Assembly: GCA_017561265.1 (NCBI GenBank)
Contig: JAFZDJ010000016.1
Span: forward strand, 1-63,566
Origin: Bacteroidales bacterium
GTDB lineage: Bacteria; Bacteroidota; Bacteroidia; Bacteroidales; UBA932
Direction of reading: 5' to 3'
DNA length: 63,566 nucleotides
The stretch's first letter is position 1; each line of letters begins with the position of its first letter. The position numbers were made by a program, and so were the translations under genes. The notes beneath the pieces were generated by a model, which saw only the letters and a program-made list of their open reading frames with translations, ran no database searches and was not told the origin of the DNA. This document shows, in pieces, positions 40,949-50,943 of this stretch.

Positions 40949-42304
40949 ATGCCTGCAACCACTACTAACTACAGTTTTATCAGTACTTTTAAAAAGTACG
41001 TCAATTCGAGTGTAATACTCATCTTCTTTACGGTCCTGGCTCTGGTATGTGCTAATGTGCCTGCCATCAAGGACTGGTATTTCTCACTTTGGCAGAACCC
41101 TGTAAATCTTTCGCTTGGAAATTTCAATTTCTTCAGCCACGGTGGACATTCAATGAATGTCGGACAGGTCATCAACGACTTCCTCATGGCTATCTTCTTC
41201 CTTTCTGTAGGACTTGAGATCAAGCGTGAGATTCTTGTCGGTGAGCTGTCTTCAAGAGAGAAGGCTCTTCTTCCTATCATCGGAGCATGCGGAGGTATGG
41301 CGATTCCAGTACTTCTTTTCTGGATCTTCTGTCCAGGTGATGCTGCAATGCAGAGAGGTCTCGCCATCCCTATGGCAACAGATATCGCCTTTTCACTTGG
41401 TGTGCTTTCTGTCTTCAAGACCCGTGTACCTATCGGTCTGAAGGTGTTCCTTGCGGCTCTTGCAGTAGCTGACGACCTTGGAGGTATCATTGTCATCGCC
41501 CTCTTCTATTCTTCACATATCGATATGATGTTCATCATACTTTCTGTCGTATGTGTTGTTGCAATGGTTTTAGGAAACATGATGAAGATCCGTGCGAAGT
41601 CATTCTATGTGCTTATCGGTCTTGTGCTTTGGTATACAATGCTCAATTCTGGAATCCATGCTACGATTGCCGGTGTGATCACAGCATTCTGCATCCCGTC
41701 AACTCTCAAGAACGGCACAGGTCATTACCTTGAGCGTATACGCGAGAATGTCAATAAGTTCCCTGTAATAGATGTTGACGAGCGTCACAATACTATCGTG
41801 CTTACAAACGATCAGATTCATACCCTCAAGAGTATTGAGTCTGCTGCAGATAAGATGATCAGCCCTCTTCAGGATCTTGAAGATAATCTCCACGGACTTA
41901 TAAATTTCTTCATCATTCCTCTTTTTGCATTTGCAAATGCAGGTATCGATATGTCAGAGATGAGCTTCGCAAGCTTGTTCTCCGGAGTCGGTCTTTCAGT
42001 AATGCTTGGACTCGTTCTCGGAAAGTTCATCGGAGTATTCTCGTTCTCTTGGCTCGCGATCAAGATGAATATCGTCAAGCTTCCTGCGAATACTACATGG
42101 AAGGCTTTTGCCAGCGTCTGCGTGGTCTGCGGTATCGGATTCACGGTTTCGATGTTCATCGCCGACCTTTCTTATGCCGGACTCGGTGCTGAAGGTGCTG
42201 CATTGCTTGCAGAGGCCAAGCTCGGTGTTCTTGTAGGATCTGTTGTTTCAGCAGTGCTCGGCTGTATTCTTCTTGGCAAGACTCTACCTAAGGAATTGAA
42301 ATAG
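40949..42304 (+). CDS. nhaA: Na+/H+ antiporter NhaA
   Basis: A 451-residue, 12-helix antiporter that expels Na+ in exchange for protons. Characteristic segments are FLMAIFFLSVGLEIKREILVGELSS and GLAIPMATDIAFSLGVLSVF. Helix V contains the ion-binding aspartates (AALAVADDLGGIIVIALFY). Later come GIHATIAGVITAF and AFANAGIDMS. Compared with E. coli NhaA it has a longer cytoplasmic loop (HYLERIRENVNKFPVIDVDERHN), as in many Bacteroidota homologues. It ends 1 bp from the stop of a convergent hypothetical gene. Confidence 0.96.
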   Translation: MPATTTNYSFISTFKKYVNSSVILIFFTVLALVCANVPAIKDWYFSLWQNPVNLSLGNFNFFSHGGHSMNVGQVINDFLMAIFFLSVGLEIKREILVGELSSREKALLPIIGACGGMAIPVLLFWIFCPGDAAMQRGLAIPMATDIAFSLGVLSVFKTRVPIGLKVFLAALAVADDLGGIIVIALFYSSHIDMMFIILSVVCVVAMVLGNMMKIRAKSFYVLIGLVLWYTMLNSGIHATIAGVITAFCIPSTLKNGTGHYLERIRENVNKFPVIDVDERHNTIVLTNDQIHTLKSIESAADKMISPLQDLEDNLHGLINFFIIPLFAFANAGIDMSEMSFASLFSGVGLSVMLGLVLGKFIGVFSFSWLAIKMNIVKLPANTTWKAFASVCVVCGIGFTVSMFIADLSYAGLGAEGAALLAEAKLGVLVGSVVSAVLGCILLGKTLPKELK

Positions 42305-42305
42305 T

Positions 42306-42809
42306 TCATGACAGGGGCTTAAGCCCTTTGGATGATGTTATAAACGTGTCCTCAGCTGCAGAAATTGTGGCTGGGGACACTTTCTTATTCAGTATAAGCC
42401 TCTTCATCTCATTCTTGTGCATTTGTATTGTTTCAGTAAGCCTTTCGATTCCAAGAGGAAAATACTTCCTGAACTCTCTTATTGTCCCGCATATCATTTC
42501 AAAGCTGAACATGATGTTTCTCCGGTCATCAAGGATAACTGGCTTTACGATGAAGGTTTCCGCCATCGTTGTATTGGAGACTTCAAGAAAATAGTCATAT
42601 ATCTCTTCCTGGATGCTGTAGAAGATCCTTATGGAAATCACACCCTCTTCGTATTCGACCACTGCAGTATTCTCATCTATCGAGAATAGTATATGCGTCT
42701 TCTCGAATGTCGGATAATAGCCGTCCTCCATCATGCATCGGAAGATGCTTCTCATGTTCAGTTTGCTTCCCATCTTCTGTAGATTTATATGGCTTTTGCC
42801 ATTTGACAT
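42306..42809 (-). CDS. Hypothetical protein
   Basis: A 167-residue cytoplasmic protein with no signal peptide or membrane segment. The central region resembles an alpha/beta fold: FRCMMEDGYYPTFEKTHILFSIDENTAVVEYEEGVISIRIFY, then a long helix-rich C terminus. This has the general look of YbjN or type III chaperone-like folds found in Bacteroidota, but I cannot assign a family. The start at 42809 is used; an internal ATG at residue 19 (MRSIFRCM) is possible. It converges with nhaA. Confidence 0.6.
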   Translation of the reverse strand: MSNGKSHINLQKMGSKLNMRSIFRCMMEDGYYPTFEKTHILFSIDENTAVVEYEEGVISIRIFYSIQEEIYDYFLEVSNTTMAETFIVKPVILDDRRNIMFSFEMICGTIREFRKYFPLGIERLTETIQMHKNEMKRLILNKKVSPATISAAEDTFITSSKGLKPLS

Positions 42810-42860
42810 AATTAATGCCGAAGGCTTCTTTATTTTCGAGGAAATTCAAATACTTTTTTA

Positions 42861-42868
42861 TAAATTTG
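42861..42868 (+). promoter_or_regulatory. -7 box of the lplA-gcv cluster
   Basis: TAAATTTG fits TAnnTTTG, 20 bases before lplA. Because the cluster is tightly packed, this promoter may serve lplA and the gcv genes together. Confidence 0.45.
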
Positions 42869-42888
42869 AAGGATTTTAAGACTGAAAC

Positions 42889-43590
42889 ATGAAAAATATC
42901 GTCCTGCCCGATAATAAAGAGAGAAGTCTGGTCTTTTATCTTGCTATGGAAGACTTTGTAGCAAAGTCGATAGAAGGAGATTCGTTCTTTGTATGGAGAG
43001 TGGCTCCTACTGTCATCATAGGCAGGAACCAGGATCTGGAGGCAGAGGTCAATATGGAATACTGCAGGAAGCATGATGTCAGAGTCGTAAGGCGCAAAAG
43101 CGGGGGAGGATGCGTGTATTCCGATATGGGCAATGTCATGGTTTCCTATATCTCACATCGCGGAGATGTATCGGAGATTTTTGAGAGATATCTCGATGCG
43201 ATGGCTGATTGTCTTGGCTCGGTTGGTGTCGAGGCCATCAAGTCAGGACGTAATGATATACTGGTACAGGGCCGCAAGGTCAGCGGAAATGCTTTTCATC
43301 AGCTGCCTGACAGGAGCATAGTCCACGGCACACTGCTGTATGATACTGATTTTGATGCTCTTGAAGAATCCATAAGACCGCCGGTTGAGAAACTTGAGCG
43401 TCATGGTGTGGCTTCTGTGCGTCAGAGGGTAGAGAATCTGAGAACTTTCCTGGATTCTGCAGCCATTCCTTCGGTAGAGGCGTTGGAAGATGCAGTTGTC
43501 GCCTATTTCTGTGATGAGGAGGTGATCCTGTCCGATGAGGATATAGCCAGAATAGAAGAAATGGCAGCCAGCTATGAGCAATTTAATTGA
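42889..43590 (+). CDS. lplA: Lipoate-protein ligase A
   Basis: A 233-residue enzyme that attaches lipoate to carrier proteins, here most likely GcvH encoded 1.1 kb downstream. The catalytic domain shows the lipoate-binding region FFVWRVAPTVIIGRNQDLEAEVN and the hallmark VVRRKSGGGCVYSDMGNVMVSYI. The active lysine region is IKSGRNDILVQGRKVSGNAFHQLPDRSIVHGTLLYD. Only a short C-terminal part is present; the separate accessory domain of E. coli LplA is missing. Such short ligases may need another partner or act as lipoyltransferases, which is inference. Confidence 0.88.
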   Translation: MKNIVLPDNKERSLVFYLAMEDFVAKSIEGDSFFVWRVAPTVIIGRNQDLEAEVNMEYCRKHDVRVVRRKSGGGCVYSDMGNVMVSYISHRGDVSEIFERYLDAMADCLGSVGVEAIKSGRNDILVQGRKVSGNAFHQLPDRSIVHGTLLYDTDFDALEESIRPPVEKLERHGVASVRQRVENLRTFLDSAAIPSVEALEDAVVAYFCDEEVILSDEDIARIEEMAASYEQFN

Positions 43591-43608
43591 ATATAACACT
43601 GAAACTAT

Positions 43609-44709
43609 ATGGAAGAGAATCTTTTGAAGACCTGTCTTTATGACAAGCATGTGGCTCTAGGAGCCCTTATGAGCCCGTTCGGCGGCTTTATCATGCCGAT
43701 TCAATATACCAACATTACTGATGAGCATAATGCAGTACGTCATCGTGCAGGAATGTTTGACGTATCGCATATGGGTGAGATTTTCGTGAGCGGTCCTGAT
43801 GCGGAGAATTTCGTCAATCATATATTTTCCAATAATATATCAGGAATTCCGGATGGCAAGATCCTTTACGGAATGATGCTTTATCCTAATGGTACTGTTG
43901 TGGATGATCTTCTTGTATACAAGGAATTCGAACCATGCAGATATCTTCTTGTCGTGAATGCGTCAAATATCGCCAAGGATTATGAGTGGATATGCGCTCA
44001 GAAGGACGGATATGATGTCGAGGTGGTGAATGCATCGGATTCATGGGGTGAAATCGCTCTTCAGGGTCCTGAGGCAGAGAAGTTCGCGGTAGAGACTCTT
44101 GGTCTTGCTCCTGCTGCAGATCTGGGCTTCTATACTTATTATGAAGCTGAGTGGAAGGGTACAAGGATGATTGTCAGCCGTACTGGCTATACTGGAGAGG
44201 ATGGTTTCGAGATATATTGCTCGCATGAAGCTGTAAACGAGATATGGGACATCCTTCTTGAGGCCGGGGTAGTACCGTGCGGTCTCGGATGCCGCGATAC
44301 CCTTCGTTTTGAAGCAGGTCTTCCGCTTTACGGACATGAACTGAGCGATGAAATCACACCTCTCGAAGCTGGTCTCGGAATGTTCGCCAAGATCAAGGAG
44401 AAGGATTTTATCGGACGTGACGCCCTCGCTGCACAGAAGGAGGCTGGCTTGACAAGAAAGATTGTCGGTATCGAGCTTCAGGATAAGGCTATTCCTCGCG
44501 CAGGATATCCTGTTGAGGTGAATGGAGAGCAGGTCGGAACAGTAACCACAGGATATCGTTCGATTTCGACAGACAGAAGTGTGTGTGTGGCTATGGTCGA
44601 CAAGGCATATGCCGAGCTTGGTACCGAGGTGGAGATCCGCATCCGCAAGAAGGTATTCCCAGGTATCGTCACCAAGAAGCGTTTTTATGAGACAAATTAC
44701 AAGAAGTAA
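43609..44709 (+). CDS. gcvT: Glycine cleavage system T protein (aminomethyltransferase)
   Basis: Transfers the methylene group from the aminomethyl-lipoyl arm of GcvH to tetrahydrofolate and releases ammonia. The 366-residue protein has the family motifs MFDVSHMGEI, VDDLLVYKE, DSWGEIALQGPEA, VSRTGYTGEDGFEIYC, and GLGCRDTLRFEAGLPLYGHEL. The catalytic Asp region VNASD is present. It is 18 bp after lplA and 29 bp before gcvH. No glycine riboswitch fits in the 18-bp gap upstream. Confidence 0.96.
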   Translation: MEENLLKTCLYDKHVALGALMSPFGGFIMPIQYTNITDEHNAVRHRAGMFDVSHMGEIFVSGPDAENFVNHIFSNNISGIPDGKILYGMMLYPNGTVVDDLLVYKEFEPCRYLLVVNASNIAKDYEWICAQKDGYDVEVVNASDSWGEIALQGPEAEKFAVETLGLAPAADLGFYTYYEAEWKGTRMIVSRTGYTGEDGFEIYCSHEAVNEIWDILLEAGVVPCGLGCRDTLRFEAGLPLYGHELSDEITPLEAGLGMFAKIKEKDFIGRDALAAQKEAGLTRKIVGIELQDKAIPRAGYPVEVNGEQVGTVTTGYRSISTDRSVCVAMVDKAYAELGTEVEIRIRKKVFPGIVTKKRFYETNYKK

Positions 44710-44738
44710 GATATAAAACACTAAAACAATAACAAATT

Positions 44739-45122
44739 ATGGCAAAGACAGTTGAAGGACTCTATTACAGCGAGTCACATGAATGGGTAAAGGTAGAAGG
44801 TAATCTTGCAATCGTAGGAATCACAGACTTCGCACAGCATGCTATGGGTGATCTCTCATATGTTGATATGCCGGAGGTTGATGACGAATTCGAAAAGGGA
44901 GAAGAGTTTGGAGCAGTGGAGAGCGTCAAGGCTGCCAGCGATCTTTACAGCCCTGTTTCAGGTACTGTAGTCGAGGTTAATGAAGAGCTTGAGGATGCTC
45001 CTGAGCTTCTTAACGAAGATGCTTTCGCAAACTGGATCATGAAGGTTGAGATGAGCGATCCTTCTGAGCTTGAAACTCTTATGGATGCAGCAGCTTATGA
45101 AGCAATGTGTGCTAACGAGTAA
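44739..45122 (+). CDS. gcvH: Glycine cleavage system H protein
   Basis: A 127-residue lipoyl carrier protein shuttling the aminomethyl group between P, T and L proteins. The lipoylation site is Lys64 in AVESVKAASDLYSP. Other family blocks are YYSESHEWVKVEG and VGITDFAQHAMGDLSYVDMPEVD. It should be modified by the LplA encoded in the same cluster. It is 10 bp from gcvPA. Confidence 0.97.
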   Translation: MAKTVEGLYYSESHEWVKVEGNLAIVGITDFAQHAMGDLSYVDMPEVDDEFEKGEEFGAVESVKAASDLYSPVSGTVVEVNEELEDAPELLNEDAFANWIMKVEMSDPSELETLMDAAAYEAMCANE

Positions 45123-45132
45123 TATATAAGTT

Positions 45133-46461
45133 ATGGCATTCGCTTATTTTCCACATACGGAAGATGACATACGCCAGATGCTGGACAGAATCGGAGTAGG
45201 ATCCCTCGAGGATCTCTACTCCGATGTGCCTCAGGATGTCATCTATCGTAATGAATATGACCTGCCGGATGCAATGTCCGAGCATGAGGTCCGTCAGTAT
45301 TTTGAAGGTCTGGCAGAGTTCAATACACCTCTTTTCTGCTTATGTGGCCTTGGTGCATATGACCATTACTCTCCGGCTGTGATACCTCATATCATATCCC
45401 GTTCGGAGTTCCTTACAGCATATACACCATATCAGCCTGAAGTCTCACAGGGTACGCTCCGCTACATCTTCGAGTATCAGTCGATGATTACGGAACTGAC
45501 AGGAATGTATTGTACCAATGCATCCATGTATGATGGAGCTACGGCTGCAGCAGAGGCCATGATGATGGCGATGGCTTCGACAAAGAAGAAGACCCGCGTC
45601 CTTCTTTCAGAGGGATTGCTTCCGCATGTGATCAAAGTGGTCAAGACATATGCAAAGTTCAATGGTGTGGAACTTGGTTTCATACCATGCCATGATGGTG
45701 TCACATCATATGGTGCCATGCTTACGGAACTTGCAGCCGGAGATGTTGCAGGTGTGCTCGTGCCAGGAATCAACAGATATGGAATCATCGAAGATTTCAC
45801 AGGTTTTGCAGATGCTGTTCATGCCCAGAAGGGACTCTTCATGGTTTATTCAGACCCATCTTCTCTGGCTGTGATCAAGACTCCGGGAGAGTGGGGCGCA
45901 GATGTCGTTTGCGGTGATTCTCAGTCGCTTGGTATTCCTTTGTGTTATGGCGGCCCGTATGTCGGCTTCCTTGCATGTACCAAGGATCATGTGCGCAAAC
46001 TTCCGGGACGTATTGTCGGAGCTACAAAAGATGTAGACGGAAAGCGTGCATATGTACTTACACTGCAGGCACGTGAACAGCATATACGTCGCGAGAAGGC
46101 TACCAGCAATATCTGCTCGAATCAGTCTCTGATGGCTCTGTATGTGACTGTGTATATGTCGCTTATGGGACCGAATGGCCTTCGTGAGGTTAACGAGCTA
46201 AGTTATGGCGGAGCTCATTATCTGCATGACCAGCTCCTTCAGACCGGTCTTTTCGAGAAGGCTTTTGACAAACCTTTCCTCAATGAATTTACTCTGAAGT
46301 GTCTTGCGCCGGTAGAAAAGATTCAGAATGCTCTGCAGATGATAGGAGTGTTCGGCGCAGTGGAGGTGGAAAGCGGACTGGTCAATTTCTGTGTGACCGA
46401 GAAGGTTTCGAAAGAGAGCATAGATGCTATTGTAGGATATCTTAAAGAACTGGAAGCATGA
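45133..46461 (+). CDS. gcvPA: Glycine dehydrogenase (decarboxylating) subunit 1
   Basis: The N-terminal half of the split P protein, 442 residues, of fold type I PLP-enzyme shape but lacking the PLP lysine. Features are [21 protein letters not shown], the block [37 protein letters not shown], and the C-terminal [24 protein letters not shown]. It dimerises with GcvPB to decarboxylate glycine. It overlaps gcvPB by 4 bp (ATGA). Confidence 0.96.
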   Translation: MAFAYFPHTEDDIRQMLDRIGVGSLEDLYSDVPQDVIYRNEYDLPDAMSEHEVRQYFEGLAEFNTPLFCLCGLGAYDHYSPAVIPHIISRSEFLTAYTPYQPEVSQGTLRYIFEYQSMITELTGMYCTNASMYDGATAAAEAMMMAMASTKKKTRVLLSEGLLPHVIKVVKTYAKFNGVELGFIPCHDGVTSYGAMLTELAAGDVAGVLVPGINRYGIIEDFTGFADAVHAQKGLFMVYSDPSSLAVIKTPGEWGADVVCGDSQSLGIPLCYGGPYVGFLACTKDHVRKLPGRIVGATKDVDGKRAYVLTLQAREQHIRREKATSNICSNQSLMALYVTVYMSLMGPNGLREVNELSYGGAHYLHDQLLQTGLFEKAFDKPFLNEFTLKCLAPVEKIQNALQMIGVFGAVEVESGLVNFCVTEKVSKESIDAIVGYLKELEA

Positions 46462-47933
46462 AGTACTACGATAAACTGATCTTTGATCTTTCCAAGGCTG
46501 GAAGACAGGGATATTCATTGCCTGCGAACAAATGGGAGACTTCTGTAAAGGATCTTCCTGCGGGACTTCTCCGTGCCGGTTCTCCGGCCCTTCCTGAAGT
46601 GAGTGAGCTTGATGTGGTGCGTCATTATACCAATCTGTCACAGATGAACTTCGGCGTTGATTCCGGTTTCTATCCTCTTGGTAGCTGTACTATGAAGTAC
46701 AACCCGAAAATCAATGAAGAAATAGCTGCAATGCCTGCATTTGCGGGGCTTCATCCGCTTCAGCCGGCTTCGACAGTACAGGGAGTTCTCAGACTCTATA
46801 AAGATCTGGCTCATGCCCTTTCTGAGATAACAGGAATGGCTGAGTTCACTCTCGATCCGTTTGCCGGTGCACACGGAGAGCTTACAGGTCTTATGATCAT
46901 AAGGCAGTATCATATGTCTCGAGGAGATCTCAAACGTACGAAGGTGATCGTACCGGACAGTGCGCACGGAACAAATCCTGCTTCTGCAGCCGTATGCGGT
47001 CTTGAAATCGTGCAGGTCAAGTCTAAGGAAAACGGCCTTGTGGACGTCGAAGACCTCAAACCTCTGCTTGACGATACAATCGCAGGAATCATGATGACCA
47101 ATCCTAACACTCTCGGACTTTTCGAGAAGGACATCAAGGAGATTGCATCTCTTGTGCATGATTGCGGAGGACTTCTTTATTATGACGGTGCAAACATGAA
47201 TCCTCTTATCGGTATGGTACGTCCTGGCGATATGGGATTTGATGTGCTTCATCTCAATCTCCATAAGTCGTTCTCTACCCCTCATGGAGGTGGCGGTCCT
47301 GGTTCCGGTCCTGTTGGCGTTGCTGCTCATCTTGTTCCTTATCTGCCTGTACCTAAGGTGGTTGAAGGTGACGACAGTACATTGCACGTTGTCGGAGATG
47401 ATGAAAATTCATGCGGACAGATTTCCGGTTTCATGGGTAATTTCGGCGTTCTTCTCAGAGCATACACATATATTCTGATGCTTGGAAGACAGAATGTAAG
47501 GATGGTCGGTCCTCTTGCGGTTCTTGGTGCCAATTATATCAAGGAATCGCTGAAGGATTGCTATAACCTTCCTATCGATTCTGTATGCAAGCATGAGTTT
47601 GTCTTTGATGGTCTTCTGGATAAGTCGACAGGAGTTACTACTCTTGATATAGCCAAGAGACTTCTGGACTATGGATTCCATGCTCCTACCATCTACTTCC
47701 CGCTTCTCTTCCATCAGGCTATCATGATCGAGCCGACTGAGACAGAATCGAAGGAGACTCTGGATGGATTCATAGAGATCATGAGGCATATTGCAGCTGA
47801 AGCAATCTCGGATCCGGAATCGCTGAAGACAGCTCCACATACAACTCCAGTACGCCGTCTTGATGAGACTACAGCTGCCCGTCAGCCGATATTGAAAGTA
47901 AAGGATATGGCAGATCATTCGATGTCTATATGA
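46458..47933 (+). CDS. gcvPB: Glycine dehydrogenase (decarboxylating) subunit 2
   Basis: The catalytic half of the split P protein, 491 residues. The PLP Schiff-base lysine is Lys270 in [24 protein letters not shown]. Other blocks are [45 protein letters not shown], and the C-terminal [22 protein letters not shown]. It decarboxylates glycine and loads the aminomethyl group onto lipoyl-GcvH. Its stop overlaps the lpdA start by 4 bp. Confidence 0.97.
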   Translation: MKYYDKLIFDLSKAGRQGYSLPANKWETSVKDLPAGLLRAGSPALPEVSELDVVRHYTNLSQMNFGVDSGFYPLGSCTMKYNPKINEEIAAMPAFAGLHPLQPASTVQGVLRLYKDLAHALSEITGMAEFTLDPFAGAHGELTGLMIIRQYHMSRGDLKRTKVIVPDSAHGTNPASAAVCGLEIVQVKSKENGLVDVEDLKPLLDDTIAGIMMTNPNTLGLFEKDIKEIASLVHDCGGLLYYDGANMNPLIGMVRPGDMGFDVLHLNLHKSFSTPHGGGGPGSGPVGVAAHLVPYLPVPKVVEGDDSTLHVVGDDENSCGQISGFMGNFGVLLRAYTYILMLGRQNVRMVGPLAVLGANYIKESLKDCYNLPIDSVCKHEFVFDGLLDKSTGVTTLDIAKRLLDYGFHAPTIYFPLLFHQAIMIEPTETESKETLDGFIEIMRHIAAEAISDPESLKTAPHTTPVRRLDETTAARQPILKVKDMADHSMSI

Positions 47934-49375
47934 AAATAATTATAATAGGTGCAGGACCGGGCGGTTATGAGACCGCCCTGGTTGCTGCAAAGAGGGGAGT
48001 TGAGGTTGTGCTGATTGAGGCAGGACCGGTAGGTGGTACATGTCTCAATGAAGGATGTATTCCGACCAAGGCTTTCTGCAAGAATGCCGAGGTTCTTGAC
48101 GGACTCAAGGAGGCTGAGGCTTTCGGAGTGACCGGTCTTTCATACGATTTCGATTTTAAAGCGGTGGCAGCACGCAAGAATGCTGTCGTCGAACAGTTGC
48201 GTGGAGGTGTAGAGGGCTTGCTTGGCCATAAGAACATCACTCTGGTCCGTGGCAAGGCTTCTTTCAAGGATGCTCACACCGTGACCGTTATCCCGAATTC
48301 TTCTGCCATCCCGAATTCTTCTGTCATCCCGAATTCTTCTGTCATCCCGAGCGAAGTCGAGGGACCCCTTCAAGAATACACCGCCGACTATATAATAATC
48401 GCTACCGGTTCTGTGTCAGCATCATTGCCGATACCAGGGGCCGATCTTCCAGGAATTCTTACATCTCGTGAAATACTTGATATCGAGGAAGTTCCGCAAA
48501 GGTTATGCGTGATTGGAGGCGGTGTCATCGGCCTGGAATTCGCTTCTGTCTTCCGTAGCTTCGGCAGTGAGGTCACGGTTGTAGAATATTGCAAGGACAT
48601 ACTTCCTCGTTTTGATACCGATCTGGCCAAAAGGCTCAAGCAGAGTCTTGGGAAAAGAGGAATTGAAATAAATACTCAGGCTCAGGTCACATTAATTTCA
48701 GAGAAAGATGGTGAATATACAGTCTCATATCTGCGTAAGGGTAAGGAAGAATCTGTATCTGCCGACAAGGTGCTGATGGCAGTTGGCCGCAAAGCAAATC
48801 TAGCCAGTCTCAACCTTGCTGATATTGGTGTTGAATTCACTCCTCGCGGTATTGTTGTCAATGATGTCATGCAGACAAACCTCCCGCATATCTATGCCGT
48901 CGGTGACATAAATGGACGTATGATGCTTGCTCATGCAGCGACATTTCAGGGAATCGTGGCTCTTGACCACATCATGGGCATCAGCAATGAAATCGACCTG
49001 TCCGTCATGCCGGCAGCAGTATTTACATCACCTGAAGCTGCAAGTGTAGGAAAGACCGAGGATGAGTGCAAGGAGGCAGGAATTCCTGTCAAATGTCTGA
49101 AATCTTTCTTCCGTGCAAATGGCAAAGCCGTGACGATGGGGGAGACAGACGGGTTCTGTAAAATCGTGGTTGCAGCCGATCCTAAGGAAGGCTATGAGTC
49201 TCCATATGAACCAGGCAGGGTTCTTGGCTGTCATTTGTATGGTCCTCACGCAGCCGATATCGTTCAGGAGGCTTGTGCCATGATAAGCAGGAGAGCATCC
49301 CTGGAGGATTTTCAGAGCATCATTCATACTCATCCTACATTGACAGAAGTGCTTCAGAATGCATTGCACGGATAG
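47930..49375 (+). CDS. lpdA: Dihydrolipoyl dehydrogenase (L protein) with an in-frame repeat insertion
   Basis: Reoxidises dihydrolipoyl-GcvH with NAD+. The 481-residue flavoprotein has the FAD site [17 protein letters not shown], the redox disulfide Cys38/Cys43 in [14 protein letters not shown], the NAD site [14 protein letters not shown], and the C-terminal His-Glu pair near HTHPTL. Residues 121-147 (IPNSS repeats then [10 protein letters not shown]) look foreign. They are encoded by three 18-bp tandem units plus a dispersed repeat, and lie between the TVTV strand and the [12 protein letters not shown] strand of the FAD domain. Flanking motifs are intact, so the enzyme is probably functional. 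It completes the glycine cleavage set. Confidence 0.95.
   Translation: MKIIIIGAGPGGYETALVAAKRGVEVVLIEAGPVGGTCLNEGCIPTKAFCKNAEVLDGLKEAEAFGVTGLSYDFDFKAVAARKNAVVEQLRGGVEGLLGHKNITLVRGKASFKDAHTVTVIPNSSAIPNSSVIPNSSVIPSEVEGPLQEYTADYIIIATGSVSASLPIPGADLPGILTSREILDIEEVPQRLCVIGGGVIGLEFASVFRSFGSEVTVVEYCKDILPRFDTDLAKRLKQSLGKRGIEINTQAQVTLISEKDGEYTVSYLRKGKEESVSADKVLMAVGRKANLASLNLADIGVEFTPRGIVVNDVMQTNLPHIYAVGDINGRMMLAHAATFQGIVALDHIMGISNEIDLSVMPAAVFTSPEAASVGKTEDECKEAGIPVKCLKSFFRANGKAVTMGETDGFCKIVVAADPKEGYESPYEPGRVLGCHLYGPHAADIVQEACAMISRRASLEDFQSIIHTHPTLTEVLQNALHG
48290..48343 (+). repeat. Three tandem 18-bp units inside lpdA
   Basis: Units ATCCCGAATTCTTCTGCC, ATCCCGAATTCTTCTGTC and ATCCCGAATTCTTCTGTC follow head-to-tail without gaps. 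Each keeps the reading frame and adds IPNSSA or IPNSSV. The second and third are identical; the first differs by one base. Confidence 0.95.
48341..48368 (+). repeat. Dispersed repeat embedded in lpdA
   Basis: The unit starts GTCATCCCGAGCGAAGTC and ends GAGGGACCCC, encoding VIPSEVEGP in frame. It resembles, with substitutions and on the opposite strand, the intergenic repeat at 34227-34252. The 18-bp units just upstream share its first bases (ATCCCGA), suggesting they arose from it by partial duplication. Confidence 0.75.
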
Positions 49376-49401
49376 TTCTGATATCATACAGATATTTTGA
49401 A

Positions 49402-50913
49402 ATGGGAAGATTCAAGGTTCCGAATACATATGTGATAATATTTACCGTACTTATTCTTTGTGCGGTCTCGACATGGTTCATTCCTGGAGGTGATCCTCAG
49501 ACATGGCAGATTTTCTCAGCCTTGTATGAGGGTTTCAGCCAGCAGGCAGGTATCATTGCCTTTGTTCTTGTCATCGGTGGAGCATTCTGGGTAGTAAACA
49601 GTACAAAAGCTGTCGATCATGGCATAATGAAATTCATTTCCAAGGTTCATGGATTGGAACGATATGGCATGATCAGGAAGTTGGGTGTAGGTAATATTGT
49701 CATTACTCTGGTCATGCTTCTATTCGGTCTGTTCGGAGCTGTTTTCGGCATGAGTGAGGAAACCATAGCATTTGTAGCTGTTGTCATTCCTTTAGCACGT
49801 TCGTTGGGATATGATGATTTTACCGGTGTGTGTATGGTCTATCTTGCCGCTCATGTCGGTTTTGCAGGAGCAATGCTCAACCCGTTTACGATCGGAATCG
49901 CTCAGGATATGGCCGGATTGCCTTTGTTTTCAGGTATCGAATACAGGGTTGTATGCTGGCTGATACTTATGACTATTGCCATTGCATTTGTACTCTGGTA
50001 TGCTTCCAAAGTCAGGAAATCCGCTGATGGAGGAGCAATGTCCTCTTCTGCGGAAGATGGAGCGGCAGAAATTACTTCAGGAAATCAAAGGAGCAGTATT
50101 AAAGCGTGGATTACCTTTGTCATAATTCTTGCATCATTGATTCTCTTCTCAGTCTTCTATGCCTCGGATTGTGTAATTTCCATCGGACAAGGTCGTTTTG
50201 AAACTCCATGGCTTCTTTGGACTCTCACTGCATTGTTTGCAGTTGTATCTATTTGGGCTTTAATGGATTCAACAAGAATGTTCATATTGAATCTATTGAT
50301 GTTCACTATTGTTTTCATGGTGGCGGGAGTCATGGGATACGGATGGTATCTTCCAGAGATATGCGCATTGTTCATGGCATTGGCCATTGCATCTGGAATA
50401 GCGGCCGATTATTCTGCAGATGATGTGGCCAAGGAGTTCATTGCAGGTGCAAAGGATATTTTCTCTGCTGCCTTGATCATAGGTTTTGCTGCCGGAATCA
50501 TAGTCATTCTGAAGAACGGACAGGTAATAGATACTATGCTTGGTTCAATGGCATCTGCTTTGGAAAACTCTGGCAGAACAGGTGCTTTAGGTACCATGTA
50601 TGGAATCCAGACTTTGATAAATGTCTTCATTCCGTCTGCATCGGCGAAGGCCGCAGTTACAATGCCTATAATGGCGCCATTTGCCGATATGATCGGAGTT
50701 TCCCGTCAGGCTACTGTACTTGCATTTCAGTTTGGTGACGGATTCACCAACATGATCACTCCTTGCTCAGGCGTTCTTATGGCAGTCTTGTCTGTAGCCA
50801 AGATTCCTTATGAGAAATGGGTCAGGTTCATATGGAAATTCATACTGCTTCTCATAGCTGTCGGTTTCCTTCTGCTTCTTCCTACGTTGTATATGAACCT
50901 TTCCGGTTTTTAA
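49402..50913 (+). CDS. YfcC-family membrane carrier (short-chain fatty acid/amino acid or C4-dicarboxylate type)
   Basis: A 503-residue protein with about 12 hydrophobic helices of the YfcC/AtoE-like ion transporter superfamily. It includes FKVPNTYVIIFTVLILCAVSTWFIPGG, GVFGMSEETIAFVAVVIPLARSLGYDDF, GFAGAMLNPFTIGIAQDMAGLPLFSG, and a conserved late block FIPSASAKAAVTMPIMAPFADMIG. I used the ATG at 49402; the longer frame overlaps the end of lpdA. Substrates in this family include amino acids and dicarboxylates; linkage to glycine metabolism is suggested only by position. It ends with a strong terminator. Confidence 0.85.
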   Translation: MGRFKVPNTYVIIFTVLILCAVSTWFIPGGDPQTWQIFSALYEGFSQQAGIIAFVLVIGGAFWVVNSTKAVDHGIMKFISKVHGLERYGMIRKLGVGNIVITLVMLLFGLFGAVFGMSEETIAFVAVVIPLARSLGYDDFTGVCMVYLAAHVGFAGAMLNPFTIGIAQDMAGLPLFSGIEYRVVCWLILMTIAIAFVLWYASKVRKSADGGAMSSSAEDGAAEITSGNQRSSIKAWITFVIILASLILFSVFYASDCVISIGQGRFETPWLLWTLTALFAVVSIWALMDSTRMFILNLLMFTIVFMVAGVMGYGWYLPEICALFMALAIASGIAADYSADDVAKEFIAGAKDIFSAALIIGFAAGIIVILKNGQVIDTMLGSMASALENSGRTGALGTMYGIQTLINVFIPSASAKAAVTMPIMAPFADMIGVSRQATVLAFQFGDGFTNMITPCSGVLMAVLSVAKIPYEKWVRFIWKFILLLIAVGFLLLLPTLYMNLSGF

Positions 50914-50917
50914 TGAT

Positions 50918-50943
50918 AAAAGGCTGTCTCACGACAGCCTTTT
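50918..50943 (+). terminator. Intrinsic terminator after the YfcC-family gene
   Basis: A perfect 11-bp stem AAAAGGCTGTC / GACAGCCTTTT with loop TCAC. It starts 5 bp after the stop codon and also allows bidirectional use. Confidence 0.9.

Noticed and set aside
43591..43608. Possible glycine riboswitch upstream of gcvT
   Set aside because: Only 18 bases separate lplA and gcvT, which cannot hold an aptamer, and nothing similar is seen upstream of lplA.
46638..47387. Long minus-strand open frame (249 codons) within gcvPB
   Set aside because: It lies opposite a strongly conserved enzyme gene, has an unusual composition rich in Cys, Arg and His, and no recognisable domain; coding-strand shadow.
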